Shown here piece by piece: positions 1 to 7,892 of a stretch of 21,190 bases of DNA. Source of the DNA: Saprospiraceae bacterium (GTDB lineage: Bacteria; Bacteroidota; Bacteroidia; Chitinophagales; Saprospiraceae); NCBI GenBank assembly GCA_013361075.1, contig JABWAJ010000024.1, forward strand, positions 1-21,190. The letters run 5' to 3'. A model generated the notes under the pieces. That model was not told the origin of the DNA. It ran no database searches and saw only the letters and a program-made list of their open reading frames with translations. Each line of letters opens with the position of its first letter. Position 1 is the stretch's first letter. A program made the translations under genes and the position numbers.

Positions 1-1
1 A

Positions 2-3000
2 TTGTCTCCATCTGTAACCGGAGATTTAAATTTCTGCGAAGGTGGCAACAGCTTGCTTGATGCCGGCGTAGGATACGATGCTTACCTCTGGTCAGACGGC
101 AGCAGCAGTCCCCAACTGGTAGTTGACAGTTCCGGAACCTACAGTGTAACGGTTTCCAATGCGGATGGCTGTATTGGCCAAACGTCGGTTACGGTTATTG
201 AAAATCTTTTGCCGGTAGTCAGCATCAGCGGCGCAGCGACCTTCTGCGACGGAACCACCAGCATTTTGTCAGCAACACCAGGCTTTACTACCTACCAATG
301 GACGGGAGGGTCCGATACGGAAAACATCACCGTCGCTTCGGGTGGCAATTACCAGTTGACGGTTACTGACGGCAACGGCTGTCAGAACACCACGTCATTT
401 TCCATTCAGGAAACTCCTTTGCCAACACCTTCCATTTCAGGAATTCCTGGTTTTTGTCCGGGTGCAGCGGCAACTTTAACGGTAAACGGAGGGTACCCAA
501 ATTATTTATGGAGTACCGGGGAAACAACAACGACCATTGCAGCAGGAACTACGGATAATTTTAGCGTCACCGCTACAGATGCCTTTGGCTGCACTGGCAG
601 CACCAGCGTGCAGGTAGCCGAATACGTCACGTCCGTTCCGGTCATTTCCGGTATTTTAGACTTCTGCCCTGGCATTGGCACTTCGCTCAGTACTTCCGGA
701 AATTTCGTTACTTATACGTGGACCGGAGGATCACAATCACAGGCCATCGCCATTACTCAACCCGGGGTGTACGCCGTAACGGCAACAGATGCCAATGGCT
801 GCCAGACAAGTGCTTCTGCTACGGTTTCAGAGTTTACGGTTACTCCGCCAACCCTCAGCGGAGTAGATGAATTCTGTACAGGCAGTACAACCAGCATTAC
901 GGCACAACCAGGTTATGCGAGCTATCAATGGTCGAACGGAACGCCCGGCAACCAGCTGGTCGTCAGCAACGGCGGCACCTACACCGTAACCGCTACGGAT
1001 GTAAACGGGTGCCTGTCCAATTCATCAATTACGATTACCCAAAACCCGCTGCCGGTAGCTGCCATCAGTGGCGATCTGGATTATTGCTTCGGAAGTTCAA
1101 CCACCTTAGATGCCGGTAGTGCTTTCGCCGGGTATCAGTGGACGGGTGGTGCCACAACACAGACCTTAACGGTCAATGCACCAGGTACCTATAACGTAAC
1201 GGTCGTCAATGCTTTTGGCTGCCGGAGTTCTACAGCTGTGAGCGTCATCGAAAACCCGCTGCCTCAACCCCAGATTCTGGGCGTAGCTGCTTTTTGTGAT
1301 GGCAATACCTCTACCTTAAGCGCCAATGCTCCATTTGCCAATTACCTTTGGTCTGACGGAACCTCCGGCGCTTCCATTACGGCATCAGCTACCGGTAATT
1401 ACGGGCTAACCGTAACCGATAACAACGGTTGTGTCAATTCAACTGCACTTGCTGTTACCGAACACCCACTGCCGCAATTCAGCATCCTCGGCGACCTGGA
1501 TTTTTGCGACGGTCAAAGTTCAACCCTTAGCATCAGCAATGCTTATTCGGCTTACCTCTGGAGCAACCAGAGTGGGGCAGCCACCTTGCCTGTCAACAGC
1601 AGTGGCAATTATTCGGTGACGGTAACGGATATCAACGGCTGCCAGAATTCCAATACCGTTGCCGTAGTGGAATACCCGCTGCCCCCGGTTTCCATCACCG
1701 GTACCTTGTATTATTGTGAAGGCAGCAATACGACGCTGAATGCACCTGCTGGACTGGCTGCTTACGCCTGGAATAATGGCCCGGGCACCGCAAGCATTAC
1801 GGTATCGGCGCCTGGCCAGTACACTGTGACGGCAACCGATGCCAACGGGTGCAGCGCCAATGCCAGCGTAAGTGTTTTGGAAGCTGAAGTTCCCGTTGCC
1901 GTCATCAACCCGGTTACGGAACTCAACTGCGCCATCCGCGAAGTTACGCTGAGCAGCAATGGATCAAGCCAGGGCACCGGATTCCAGTATGTCTGGACCG
2001 GACCTGATATTCAGGCCAATGAAATCAATTCGCCCAATCCAGTGGCAGGCATTGCCGGTGCTTACACCCTTACGGTGTCTGACCTGATTTACCAGTGCCC
2101 GACTGCCACGGCAAGCATCAACGTTGTTGACCTTGCTTATGAGCCGGCTGCCAGTTTGCTGGTCACGGATGTGCTCGACTGCAATACTGCTTCGGTTCAA
2201 TTGAACGGGGGTGGTTCTGAAAGCGGCCCTGGTATTGTGTACCGATGGTACAATGCGGCCGGTAATTTAATCTCGACCTCCAACACCCAGAATTATTTCC
2301 AGGTCACCCAGCCCGGCCCTTATACGCTTGAAGTTTTTGACCAGCTCACTTCCTGCGTTTCGACTGTCAGTGCAACGGTTATGTCTGATTTCAACTACCC
2401 GGTTGCCAATGCCGGCCCCTCAAGGCACCTCGATTGCCGAAACCGGTTAGATCAACTCGACGCTACCGGGTCGAGCCAGGGTGCGCAATTCAGCTATTCC
2501 TGGTCAACAAATCAGGGAAATATTGTCCAGGGACAAACCACGATTTCGCCGACCATCAACGCACCGGGTGCTTACAACCTTGTAGTGACCAACACGACGA
2601 ATGGTTGCGCAACCAATGCTTCGGTACAGGTTACACAGAACATCCAGCAACCCAACGCCAACGCTGGTCAGGATCAAACCCTGAACTGTGTGGTTTCGGT
2701 GATTACGCTGAATGGTTCGGCTTCCGTAGCTGCCCAGCCTTTGTATCGCTGGGTCGTTGCCGGAACAGCAGATACGGTTGCCATTACCCCAGCGCTGGAT
2801 TTGAATACGCCGGGCAATTATGTACTTTGGGTCATTGACAACCAAAACGGCTGCGCCGACAGCGATGTGGCCAATGCGCTGCTGGATCCCAACTTTGTGC
2901 AGGACTTTTCAGTCACCACTGACCAACCAACCTGCTTTGCCGATACCGACGGAAGCATTGTGGTACATAGCGTTCAGGGGGGAACACCTCCATTCGTTTA

Positions 3001-3676
3001 CAGTTTGAATGGTGCTGCTTTCCGTCCGGGAGGCATTTTCAACAACCTCGGTTCAGGCGAATACAGCATTGTCATCCAGGATGCTTTGGGTTGCGAATAC
3101 CAGGAAAACGCGTACATCGAAGTATCCAACGACCTGCGCGTAGATGCCGGTCCCGATCAGTACATTGACTGGGGCGATTCGATTCGCATTGAAGCCCAGG
3201 TCAACATTCCGGCATCGGAACTCACCTCGATGAAATGGCAGAGTCCCGGAGAATTGCCCTGTGCCAATTGCCCCGAATTGTTGCTGGGCCCATTGGAAAC
3301 AACAGCTTATTCGATTGCGGTATCTGACGAAAATGGCTGCATTGCCAAAGACCAGGTGACGATTTATGTGCGCCGCAACCGCGATGTGTTCATTCCGAAT
3401 GCCTTTTCGCCCGATAACGACGGTACCAATGACGTGCTGATGATTTTCGCCGGTAACGAAGTGGTGCGCATCAAGTCGTTCCAACTCTTCAACCGCTGGG
3501 GAGAATCGGTGTTTGAAGTGTATAATTTCCAGCCCAATGATCCGATTTATGGCTGGAATGGCACTGGCCGTGGCGGACAACTCTTCAACGCAGCGGTCTT
3601 TGTTTACCTCGCTGAAGTTGAATTCATTGACGGCAGCACGAAGCTCTACACAGGCGATGTGTCGCTGATCCGGTAA
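2..3676 (+). CDS. Giant Ig/PKD-like repeat surface protein with SprB repeat and T9SS type B C-terminal signal (5' partial)
   Basis: The reading frame is open at the left edge, so the N-terminus and signal peptide lie outside; 1224 residues are visible. Residues 1 to about 630 are nine Ig/PKD-like repeats of exactly 70 residues. The conserved FC/YC cysteine codon recurs every 210 bases (35, 245, 455 and so on to 1715), each repeat carrying a second Cys in a D/N-x-x-G-C motif near its end and mostly starting PLP. Four longer repeats of about 84-85 residues follow (Cys codons near 1928, 2180, 2435, 2687), then a SprB-type repeat (about 968-1042) with the GTPPFVYSLNG signature, another PKD-like module, and a CHU_C domain (about 1131-1224, IPNAFSPDNDGTND and FNRWGESVFE). 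CHU_C is the T9SS type B sorting signal, so the protein should cross the outer membrane and be attached or released. A role in adhesion or gliding is inferred from the family, not shown. Confidence 0.93.
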   Translation: MSPSVTGDLNFCEGGNSLLDAGVGYDAYLWSDGSSSPQLVVDSSGTYSVTVSNADGCIGQTSVTVIENLLPVVSISGAATFCDGTTSILSATPGFTTYQWTGGSDTENITVASGGNYQLTVTDGNGCQNTTSFSIQETPLPTPSISGIPGFCPGAAATLTVNGGYPNYLWSTGETTTTIAAGTTDNFSVTATDAFGCTGSTSVQVAEYVTSVPVISGILDFCPGIGTSLSTSGNFVTYTWTGGSQSQAIAITQPGVYAVTATDANGCQTSASATVSEFTVTPPTLSGVDEFCTGSTTSITAQPGYASYQWSNGTPGNQLVVSNGGTYTVTATDVNGCLSNSSITITQNPLPVAAISGDLDYCFGSSTTLDAGSAFAGYQWTGGATTQTLTVNAPGTYNVTVVNAFGCRSSTAVSVIENPLPQPQILGVAAFCDGNTSTLSANAPFANYLWSDGTSGASITASATGNYGLTVTDNNGCVNSTALAVTEHPLPQFSILGDLDFCDGQSSTLSISNAYSAYLWSNQSGAATLPVNSSGNYSVTVTDINGCQNSNTVAVVEYPLPPVSITGTLYYCEGSNTTLNAPAGLAAYAWNNGPGTASITVSAPGQYTVTATDANGCSANASVSVLEAEVPVAVINPVTELNCAIREVTLSSNGSSQGTGFQYVWTGPDIQANEINSPNPVAGIAGAYTLTVSDLIYQCPTATASINVVDLAYEPAASLLVTDVLDCNTASVQLNGGGSESGPGIVYRWYNAAGNLISTSNTQNYFQVTQPGPYTLEVFDQLTSCVSTVSATVMSDFNYPVANAGPSRHLDCRNRLDQLDATGSSQGAQFSYSWSTNQGNIVQGQTTISPTINAPGAYNLVVTNTTNGCATNASVQVTQNIQQPNANAGQDQTLNCVVSVITLNGSASVAAQPLYRWVVAGTADTVAITPALDLNTPGNYVLWVIDNQNGCADSDVANALLDPNFVQDFSVTTDQPTCFADTDGSIVVHSVQGGTPPFVYSLNGAAFRPGGIFNNLGSGEYSIVIQDALGCEYQENAYIEVSNDLRVDAGPDQYIDWGDSIRIEAQVNIPASELTSMKWQSPGELPCANCPELLLGPLETTAYSIAVSDENGCIAKDQVTIYVRRNRDVFIPNAFSPDNDGTNDVLMIFAGNEVVRIKSFQLFNRWGESVFEVYNFQPNDPIYGWNGTGRGGQLFNAAVFVYLAEVEFIDGSTKLYTGDVSLIR

Positions 3677-3703
3677 GAGCGATTTGCTTTGATAAAAAAC
3701 AGA

Positions 3704-3739
3704 AGCCACCTCGATTTTTCGGGGTGGCTTTTGTTTTTT
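3704..3739 (+). terminator. Intrinsic terminator of the giant repeat protein gene
   Basis: A 10-bp stem (AGCCACCTCG at 3704-3713 with CGGGGTGGCT at 3720-3729, one G-T wobble) with a 6-base loop is followed at once by TTTTGTTTTTT. It starts 27 bases after the stop codon. A-rich sequence before the stem (3692-3699) could let it work weakly in the other direction too. Confidence 0.85.
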
Positions 3740-3754
3740 CGCGGGCTTCGTTCC

Positions 3755-3948
3755 GCGGGCTTTAGTCCGCCAGCTTCGTTCCGCGGGCTTTAGTCCGCCC
3801 CACATCATACGTTTCAGATAATTCATTCCCCGGCTTTAGTCCGCCAGCTTCGTTTCGCGGGCTTTAGTCCGCCAGCTTCGTTTCGCGGGCTTTAGTCCGC
3901 CCCATATCATAAGTTTCAGATAATTCGTTCCCCGGGCTTTAGTCCTCC
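3755..3948 (+). repeat. REP palindrome array, two tandem copies of a 102-bp unit
   Basis: The core GCGGGCTTTAGTCCGCC (stem GCGGGC/GTCCGC, loop TTTA) occurs at 3755-3771, 3783-3799, 3857-3873 and 3885-3901. Degenerate copies lie at about 3829-3845 and 3932-3948. Start-to-start distances 3755 to 3857 and 3783 to 3885 are both 102 bases, so the array is two tandem copies of a block: REP, 11-base spacer with AGCTTCGTT, REP, spacer with TTTCAGATAATTC, degenerate REP. The region 3677-4170 has no gene apart from the terminator and these repeats; 3950-4100 is AT-rich and non-coding as far as I can see, apart from the diverged repeat listed separately. Confidence 0.9.
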
Positions 3949-4018
3949 TACCTATCCTTGCTAAACCAACTGTTAGGTTTGGATATCCATCGCAAATTTG
4001 CCAATATTTAAAAATCGA

Positions 4019-4122
4019 AATTCATTGAAAATCAAACCTTTTCAACATGAAGCAAGGACTTGTATTCCAACGGCAAGGATTAATTATTATAGCTAAAATA
4101 TCCAAGGCGGGCTAAAGCCCGC
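4019..4122 (+). repeat. Copy A of a diverged ~104-bp direct repeat ending in a REP
   Basis: This segment and 5051-5154 share the order AATTCATT, then CTTGTAT, then ATA...CCAAGG, then the GGCGG REP palindrome, in the same orientation. Similarity outside the palindrome is clear by eye but not high. It suggests the REP travels or duplicates with about 85 bases of 5' flank. Confidence 0.55.
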
Positions 4123-4910
4123 GAAACGAAGTCCACCAAACGAAGCCGCGAAACAAGTAGCTTCCTCCCGTCAGCCTTCTCTCGCATACACATAAGGATA
4201 ATCTTCCCAGGATTTTACCAACTTCGCCTTCACAGGATTATTGAGAATATACCACATCGCATGGTGAAAATGCTTCTCAGAGCGGATATAACGGTCGTAA
4301 CACCCATAAGACCACAAGGTTCCTGTTCGCCCTGTTTGCTTATTTACTTCATAAGACGAGCCTCCCTTAATGTAGCCCACTACCTTGTCGAGGTTCACGT
4401 AATGCTCAATTTCAGCGGATCCATCCCAGTCAACCGGCACTTGCATGGAAAAATCAACCAAAAAATGGATGTGATTGGACATGACACAGGCAGCACAAAG
4501 ATGGTAGTATTGGCCGTCATATTTTTTGATTTGATCCAATACAATTTGTGCAGCAGCGGACTTTTTAAAAGGATGTTCCTGCACAGAATCAGCATGAAGC
4601 AGCGCCTCTAATTTTTCCTCAAATTGAATATGCAACTCCGCCCGCGCCATGAGTTTATCTTTTATTGTAGAATTGGCTTCTATTTCGGCGAGGGCTTGCC
4701 GCCGCTCTTCCTGCAGGGCTTCCACGATTGCGCGGGGCACAGCATCGTGGCAAGTAACTGTTACACAGAAAGCGGCCCCAATGCCCTGAAAATGAGGTTG
4801 GTTTTTGCGTTTGTAGAAGGTTTTCATTTTTGTATATTGATGTTGTGAATGTATTTCTAAGTTATTTAGTTTTTTTACGACGCGCTTTGTTTCGCGGGCT
4901 TTAGCCCGCC
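4106..4910. mobile_element. RAYT transposase unit bounded by inverted REP sequences
   Basis: The left end reads GGCGGGCTAAAGCCCGC followed by GAAACGAAG (4106-4131). The right end, read on the minus strand from 4910, is GGCGGGCTAAAGCCCGC followed by GAAACAAAG (4885-4910). The two ends are inverted, face outward with GGCGGG, and differ at one base in 26. Each is itself a perfect hairpin (GCGGGC, loop, GCCCGC). Between them lies one REP-associated transposase gene. I see no target-site duplication next to the ends, which is expected for HUH Y1-type enzymes. Confidence 0.75.
4171..4827 (-). CDS. REP-associated tyrosine transposase (RAYT, Y1_Tnp / TnpA-REP)
   Basis: A 218-residue HUH-type single-strand transposase, the enzyme class tied to REP palindromes in many genomes. 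The metal-binding HUH motif is visible as SNHIHFLV (His119, His121). The family's catalytic-Tyr region is WSYGCYDRYIRSEKHF, with Tyr177 the likely nucleophile, followed by the typical YILNNPVKAKLV tail at 194-204. A residue stretch at 32-90 forms a charged helical insertion. The frame is open for 30 more codons upstream, but those codons run through the right REP palindrome, so I start at the ATG at 4827, preceded by an A-rich stretch as usual in Bacteroidota. The gene is framed by inverted REPs matching those in the array at 3755-3948, which links it to that family. It looks intact. Whether it is still active cannot be told from sequence. Confidence 0.92.
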   Translation of the reverse strand: MKTFYKRKNQPHFQGIGAAFCVTVTCHDAVPRAIVEALQEERRQALAEIEANSTIKDKLMARAELHIQFEEKLEALLHADSVQEHPFKKSAAAQIVLDQIKKYDGQYYHLCAACVMSNHIHFLVDFSMQVPVDWDGSAEIEHYVNLDKVVGYIKGGSSYEVNKQTGRTGTLWSYGCYDRYIRSEKHFHHAMWYILNNPVKAKLVKSWEDYPYVYAREG

Positions 4911-4912
4911 TC
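4885..4912 (-). repeat. Right REP of the RAYT unit
   Basis: On the minus strand this is a perfect palindrome GCGGGCTAAAGCCCGC followed by GAAACAAAGCGCG. The same tail follows the different palindrome at 5209-5225, showing that the two REP variants belong to one family. The stretch 4911-5135 has no gene; it is AT-rich, with a decayed REP-like CTTTAG at about 4974-4979. Confidence 0.8.
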
Positions 4913-5050
4913 AACATTATTATCTCAAATACAGACTAAAGTCTTCAGAAATACTACAATTAATTCATGATGTGCTTTAGCCCAAAATCTGATAAACACA
5001 TCACCAATGTGTTGATTTTTAATGATTTGAAAATTGAAATATAAAATTAT

Positions 5051-5154
5051 AATTCATTAAAAGCCAAAGTCTGACAAAGATTAGTGACGACTTGTATCCC
5101 AGCCGCAGGGCTTAGTCTGCATAATACCAAGGTTTAAGGCGGCCTGAAGGCCGC
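5051..5154 (+). repeat. Copy B of the diverged ~104-bp direct repeat ending in a REP
   Basis: Partner of 4019-4122, with the same order of short matching blocks and a REP palindrome at its 3' end. Here the palindrome is of the GGCGGCCTGAAGGCCGC variant. Confidence 0.55.
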
Positions 5155-5253
5155 ACAACAGAGCGCGCCCAGCCGCTCTACGGTTCTATTTTATAGCTAA
5201 GGAGCTAAGGCGGCCTGAAGGCCGCGAAACAAAGCGCGCCCAACCACTCTACG
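5136..5253 (+). repeat. Second REP variant, two direct copies
   Basis: Two copies of about 47 bases (5136-5182 and 5207-5253) each hold the perfect palindrome GCGGCCTGAAGGCCGC, then an A/C-rich link, then a block GCGCGCCCA followed by CTCTACG. The palindrome differs from the first family in both arms while keeping the GGCGG head, 4-base loop and GAAACAAAGCGCG tail, as expected for compensatory divergence of a hairpin. Confidence 0.85.
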
Positions 5254-5282
5254 ATGCGACTCCATTCCCCAATTGGGTAATT

Positions 5283-5383
5283 GTCTGAATCAGCATTCGC
5301 AGAATTAGAGAATTTTCAGGATCGAGCGCCATGTAGGAGCCAAATTCTGGAAATTTTAAAATTTTGAAAATTCTGATTCAGAC
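5283..5383. repeat. Large imperfect inverted repeat (CTGAATCAG family)
   Basis: GTCTGAATCAG at 5283-5293 is perfectly inverted at 5373-5383. The similarity continues inward for about 40 bases as AT-rich blocks with CAGAATT/AATTTTCAG. A central segment of about 20 bases (5322-5341) separates the arms. It lies just after the stop of the minus-strand gene ending at 5394, so it could act as a 3' stem for that transcript or be a dispersed non-coding repeat. I could not find a T-run that would make it a classical terminator. Confidence 0.6.
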
Positions 5384-5393
5384 CATACGCTAC

Positions 5394-7829
5394 CTATCTA
5401 ACCACAACAACCTTCCTCCCCTCCATCCAACCCTGCGGCCCCTTTAACCGCAGCACATAAACCCCGGGCAATAATCCGTTCACGTCAATTTTTCCCTCGG
5501 GTGCCGCTTTTTGCAGTTGTCGCACCAGCTGTCCTTTTGCATCAAAAAGCGCCAAATCAACAACGGCAGGTGCCTGCCGCAAACGATAGTTCAGGGCTTC
5601 CCGGGCTGGATTCGGGAAAACTTCCAGCCGGGATTTTGTCCCCCCGGGCGTGTTGATCCCCGTAGTTGTTTCATTACAATCACAATCATTGGTGTAAACC
5701 TCAAATTCCCCGAGGCGGTACCAGCCTGCATTGTGCTGCGTCAGCGACAGCCGAACATAGCGGCCTTTCACATCCTGGAGATTTTTGAACAGGTCAATCT
5801 GGCCATTCCCTTCGCTCACGGCAGCAACCGTTGTCCACAATAAGTTATCTGCCGAAACCTGCACAGTATAGTTTTTGGCAAAAAATATCCAATCCCAATA
5901 AAGTTTGACGGCCGAAATGGTCTTTATGCGGCCCAAATCAACAGTAATTGCGGCATTTTGCTCTCCAAAAGCGCTCGACCACGCCGTATTAAAATCATTG
6001 TCGTTGGCATTGACTACTGCATTGGCGGGCGTATCGTCCAGCACAGAAGTTGCTGAAAGTGTACCCAGCAGCGCCTCCGAAGGGCCGGTTTTGTAGGTTT
6101 CATCTACCCAGACCGGAATTTTTTCGGCAGACAAATTTGCGCCAAGCGCTTCAAATTCTGAAGTAGAGAGGTAGTGTACTTTGGGTAAATAGCATTCCAT
6201 GAAGCCATTCCGCCAGTTTACCCCCAACAAGGTACTGTCGTACTGAGATCCTGCCCAGTCGGAATGCGCCCAATCCAGGTGGTTTTCGTGCGGAGCAAAG
6301 GGGAAAGTCCATTCCGGTGACACACAGACCCAGCGCATGAGTAAACCATGGCTCGATTGGGTACCCCAGTCTACCCACGACACGCCATTGGAGGCGGTTG
6401 CATTCACCGGGCGGTCGCCGGGCCGCGAGTAGGCGATGATGTAATTGCGCTGGTGGTCAATCACCACGTCAGCATCTGCAATGGCATGGATGGTGGTGGC
6501 AGGCAGTGGTGACAGCGGATCCTGATCAATGCCGCAAATGCTCCAGTAGCGGACTTGCGCCGATTGCATGGTCGCTTCCCCGTTTCGGGTAGAAGGGAAG
6601 GTCGGAAGGGTTCCGGTTAAAACCGCGACCATGCCGGGTGGAACAGTCATGCTTCGGCCCAAATAAGTGGCATAATTATTCGTGGTTGCATGCGGCTCGT
6701 AGTTGCCGGGGGCAGGCTGAAACTCGCCCCTCCCCGTCCAGCCCAATTCGATCTGGTTCACCCGGGCGCCACTATCGGGCCGGCTCCAGTTGTTGGCGAT
6801 ACAGACGCCGTTGAGCATACTGCGCGTGATGCCCCAGGATTTGAACCACCCTGCATTGGGACCTGAACCGGCATCCGGATTGGGGTCGGTGATCCGGTTC
6901 GCTATGGTAAAATCGGCGCGTTGCTGCAATGGGGTAAAATCAGAACCCATAAAATACCGTTCGCCGTTGGGCAATTCAAACCAGACTTTCGGCATGGGTA
7001 CGCCGCCCAGGGCATCCACGTTGTTGTCGGGCTCATAAATGCGCAGCCACAAGGCGCCGAGGTTCCAGTCGCCCGGCGTTGGCAGCGGGGTACCCGCCAC
7101 CGTTTTATGGCCCAGCGGCCCCTGGTAAACCAGCATCGCTCCTTTGCGCGTATTGGCGCCAAGCCGGTACGGGTGAACGTGTCCGCCGCTATTCAGGGAG
7201 ACGGGATCGCCGGTTGTCAGATCAAATTCCAGGCGGTATTTTCGGTCTGCTGCATTGCGGTCTGCGCCTACCCGAAAAGGATTGGTATTGCCCGGCAAGG
7301 GCTCAATATCTGCATCGGCTACAGAGATTTCTGCAGTCCCAAACTGGCGTTGCGCGTAATACTCTACGCCATTCAGCGGCGGTGTAATTTGTACAGAAAA
7401 GAACCGGCAATGCGGAAATTCTCCTTCCAGCACCAACTTGCTGCCAAAAGGCGCCAGCGCAGTTCCGAGAAAAAGATAAGTGACTTTCGGGTCAGGAATG
7501 CCTGCATAAAGCGAGTCTTTCTGAATTGGTTTTGCATAGCGCACCGCCCAGGTTTCGGCGGCAGAAACTTCGTCGGGATGTTTCAGGTAAAAATTTTTAC
7601 TATCGGAAATCCCCATTGGGATGAGGTGGCTCGGAATGGAATCAGGCGTCAGCCCCTGTGTCCATTCAACAATGTACTGCTCCAGGTTCTCCGACCATTG
7701 CAGGGCTTCGTTAATGACCTCAGCAGGCGGTTTATTGGGATAGGCGTCAGAGGGAGGCAGACAGGCTTGTTGGATCAGTGCCAGGGCAAAAAAACAACAC
7801 ATCCCAAAAGAACTTTTTCGTGCTTTCAT
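5394..7829 (-). CDS. T9SS-exported protein with discoidin (F5/8 type C) domain
   Basis: An 811-residue protein. I start at the ATG at 7829 because residues 1-23 then form a signal peptide (MKARKSS, hydrophobic core CCFFALALI, AC near 22-23) rather than the 20 extra codons upstream. QQAC is a poor lipobox, so signal peptidase I or II cannot be decided. Residues about 30-585 form a large region I do not recognise. It is rich in Trp and Gly, with a conserved-looking LWLRIYEPDNNVDALGG stretch (260-276) and FELPNGERYFMGSDF (284-298). Residues about 587-714 are an F5/8 type C domain (TAWSS, VKLYWDW, YVRLSLTQHNAGW), usually carbohydrate or surface binding. Residues 735-811 are a T9SS type A signal (FPNPA and LPGVYVLRL). 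The product is thus expected outside the cell or on its surface. It may be cotranscribed with the Crp-like regulator 63 bp upstream. Substrate unknown. Confidence 0.85.
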   Translation of the reverse strand: MKARKSSFGMCCFFALALIQQACLPPSDAYPNKPPAEVINEALQWSENLEQYIVEWTQGLTPDSIPSHLIPMGISDSKNFYLKHPDEVSAAETWAVRYAKPIQKDSLYAGIPDPKVTYLFLGTALAPFGSKLVLEGEFPHCRFFSVQITPPLNGVEYYAQRQFGTAEISVADADIEPLPGNTNPFRVGADRNAADRKYRLEFDLTTGDPVSLNSGGHVHPYRLGANTRKGAMLVYQGPLGHKTVAGTPLPTPGDWNLGALWLRIYEPDNNVDALGGVPMPKVWFELPNGERYFMGSDFTPLQQRADFTIANRITDPNPDAGSGPNAGWFKSWGITRSMLNGVCIANNWSRPDSGARVNQIELGWTGRGEFQPAPGNYEPHATTNNYATYLGRSMTVPPGMVAVLTGTLPTFPSTRNGEATMQSAQVRYWSICGIDQDPLSPLPATTIHAIADADVVIDHQRNYIIAYSRPGDRPVNATASNGVSWVDWGTQSSHGLLMRWVCVSPEWTFPFAPHENHLDWAHSDWAGSQYDSTLLGVNWRNGFMECYLPKVHYLSTSEFEALGANLSAEKIPVWVDETYKTGPSEALLGTLSATSVLDDTPANAVVNANDNDFNTAWSSAFGEQNAAITVDLGRIKTISAVKLYWDWIFFAKNYTVQVSADNLLWTTVAAVSEGNGQIDLFKNLQDVKGRYVRLSLTQHNAGWYRLGEFEVYTNDCDCNETTTGINTPGGTKSRLEVFPNPAREALNYRLRQAPAVVDLALFDAKGQLVRQLQKAAPEGKIDVNGLLPGVYVLRLKGPQGWMEGRKVVVVR

Positions 7830-7892
7830 GTTGAACTCATTTTCAACAATGACGAAAGCACCCCCTCTAAACTTATTGATAAATATCAAATT

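Noticed and set aside
35..1720. DNA-level tandem repeat or CRISPR-like periodicity of 210 bases
   Set aside because: It is fully explained by 70-residue protein repeats in one open frame; the DNA of the copies is well diverged.
3053..3826. Minus-strand ORF over the 3' end of the repeat protein
   Set aside because: It overlaps the CHU_C domain, the terminator and REP sequences and shows no family motif.
3755..3948. CRISPR array
   Set aside because: Repeat cores are only 17 bases and palindromic, spacers are not unique (they repeat with the 102-base block), and no cas gene is present; REP structure explains it.
4828..4917. 30-codon N-terminal extension of the transposase
   Set aside because: The extension is the translated right REP plus AT-rich leader; family proteins start at the MKTFYKRKNQ-like segment.
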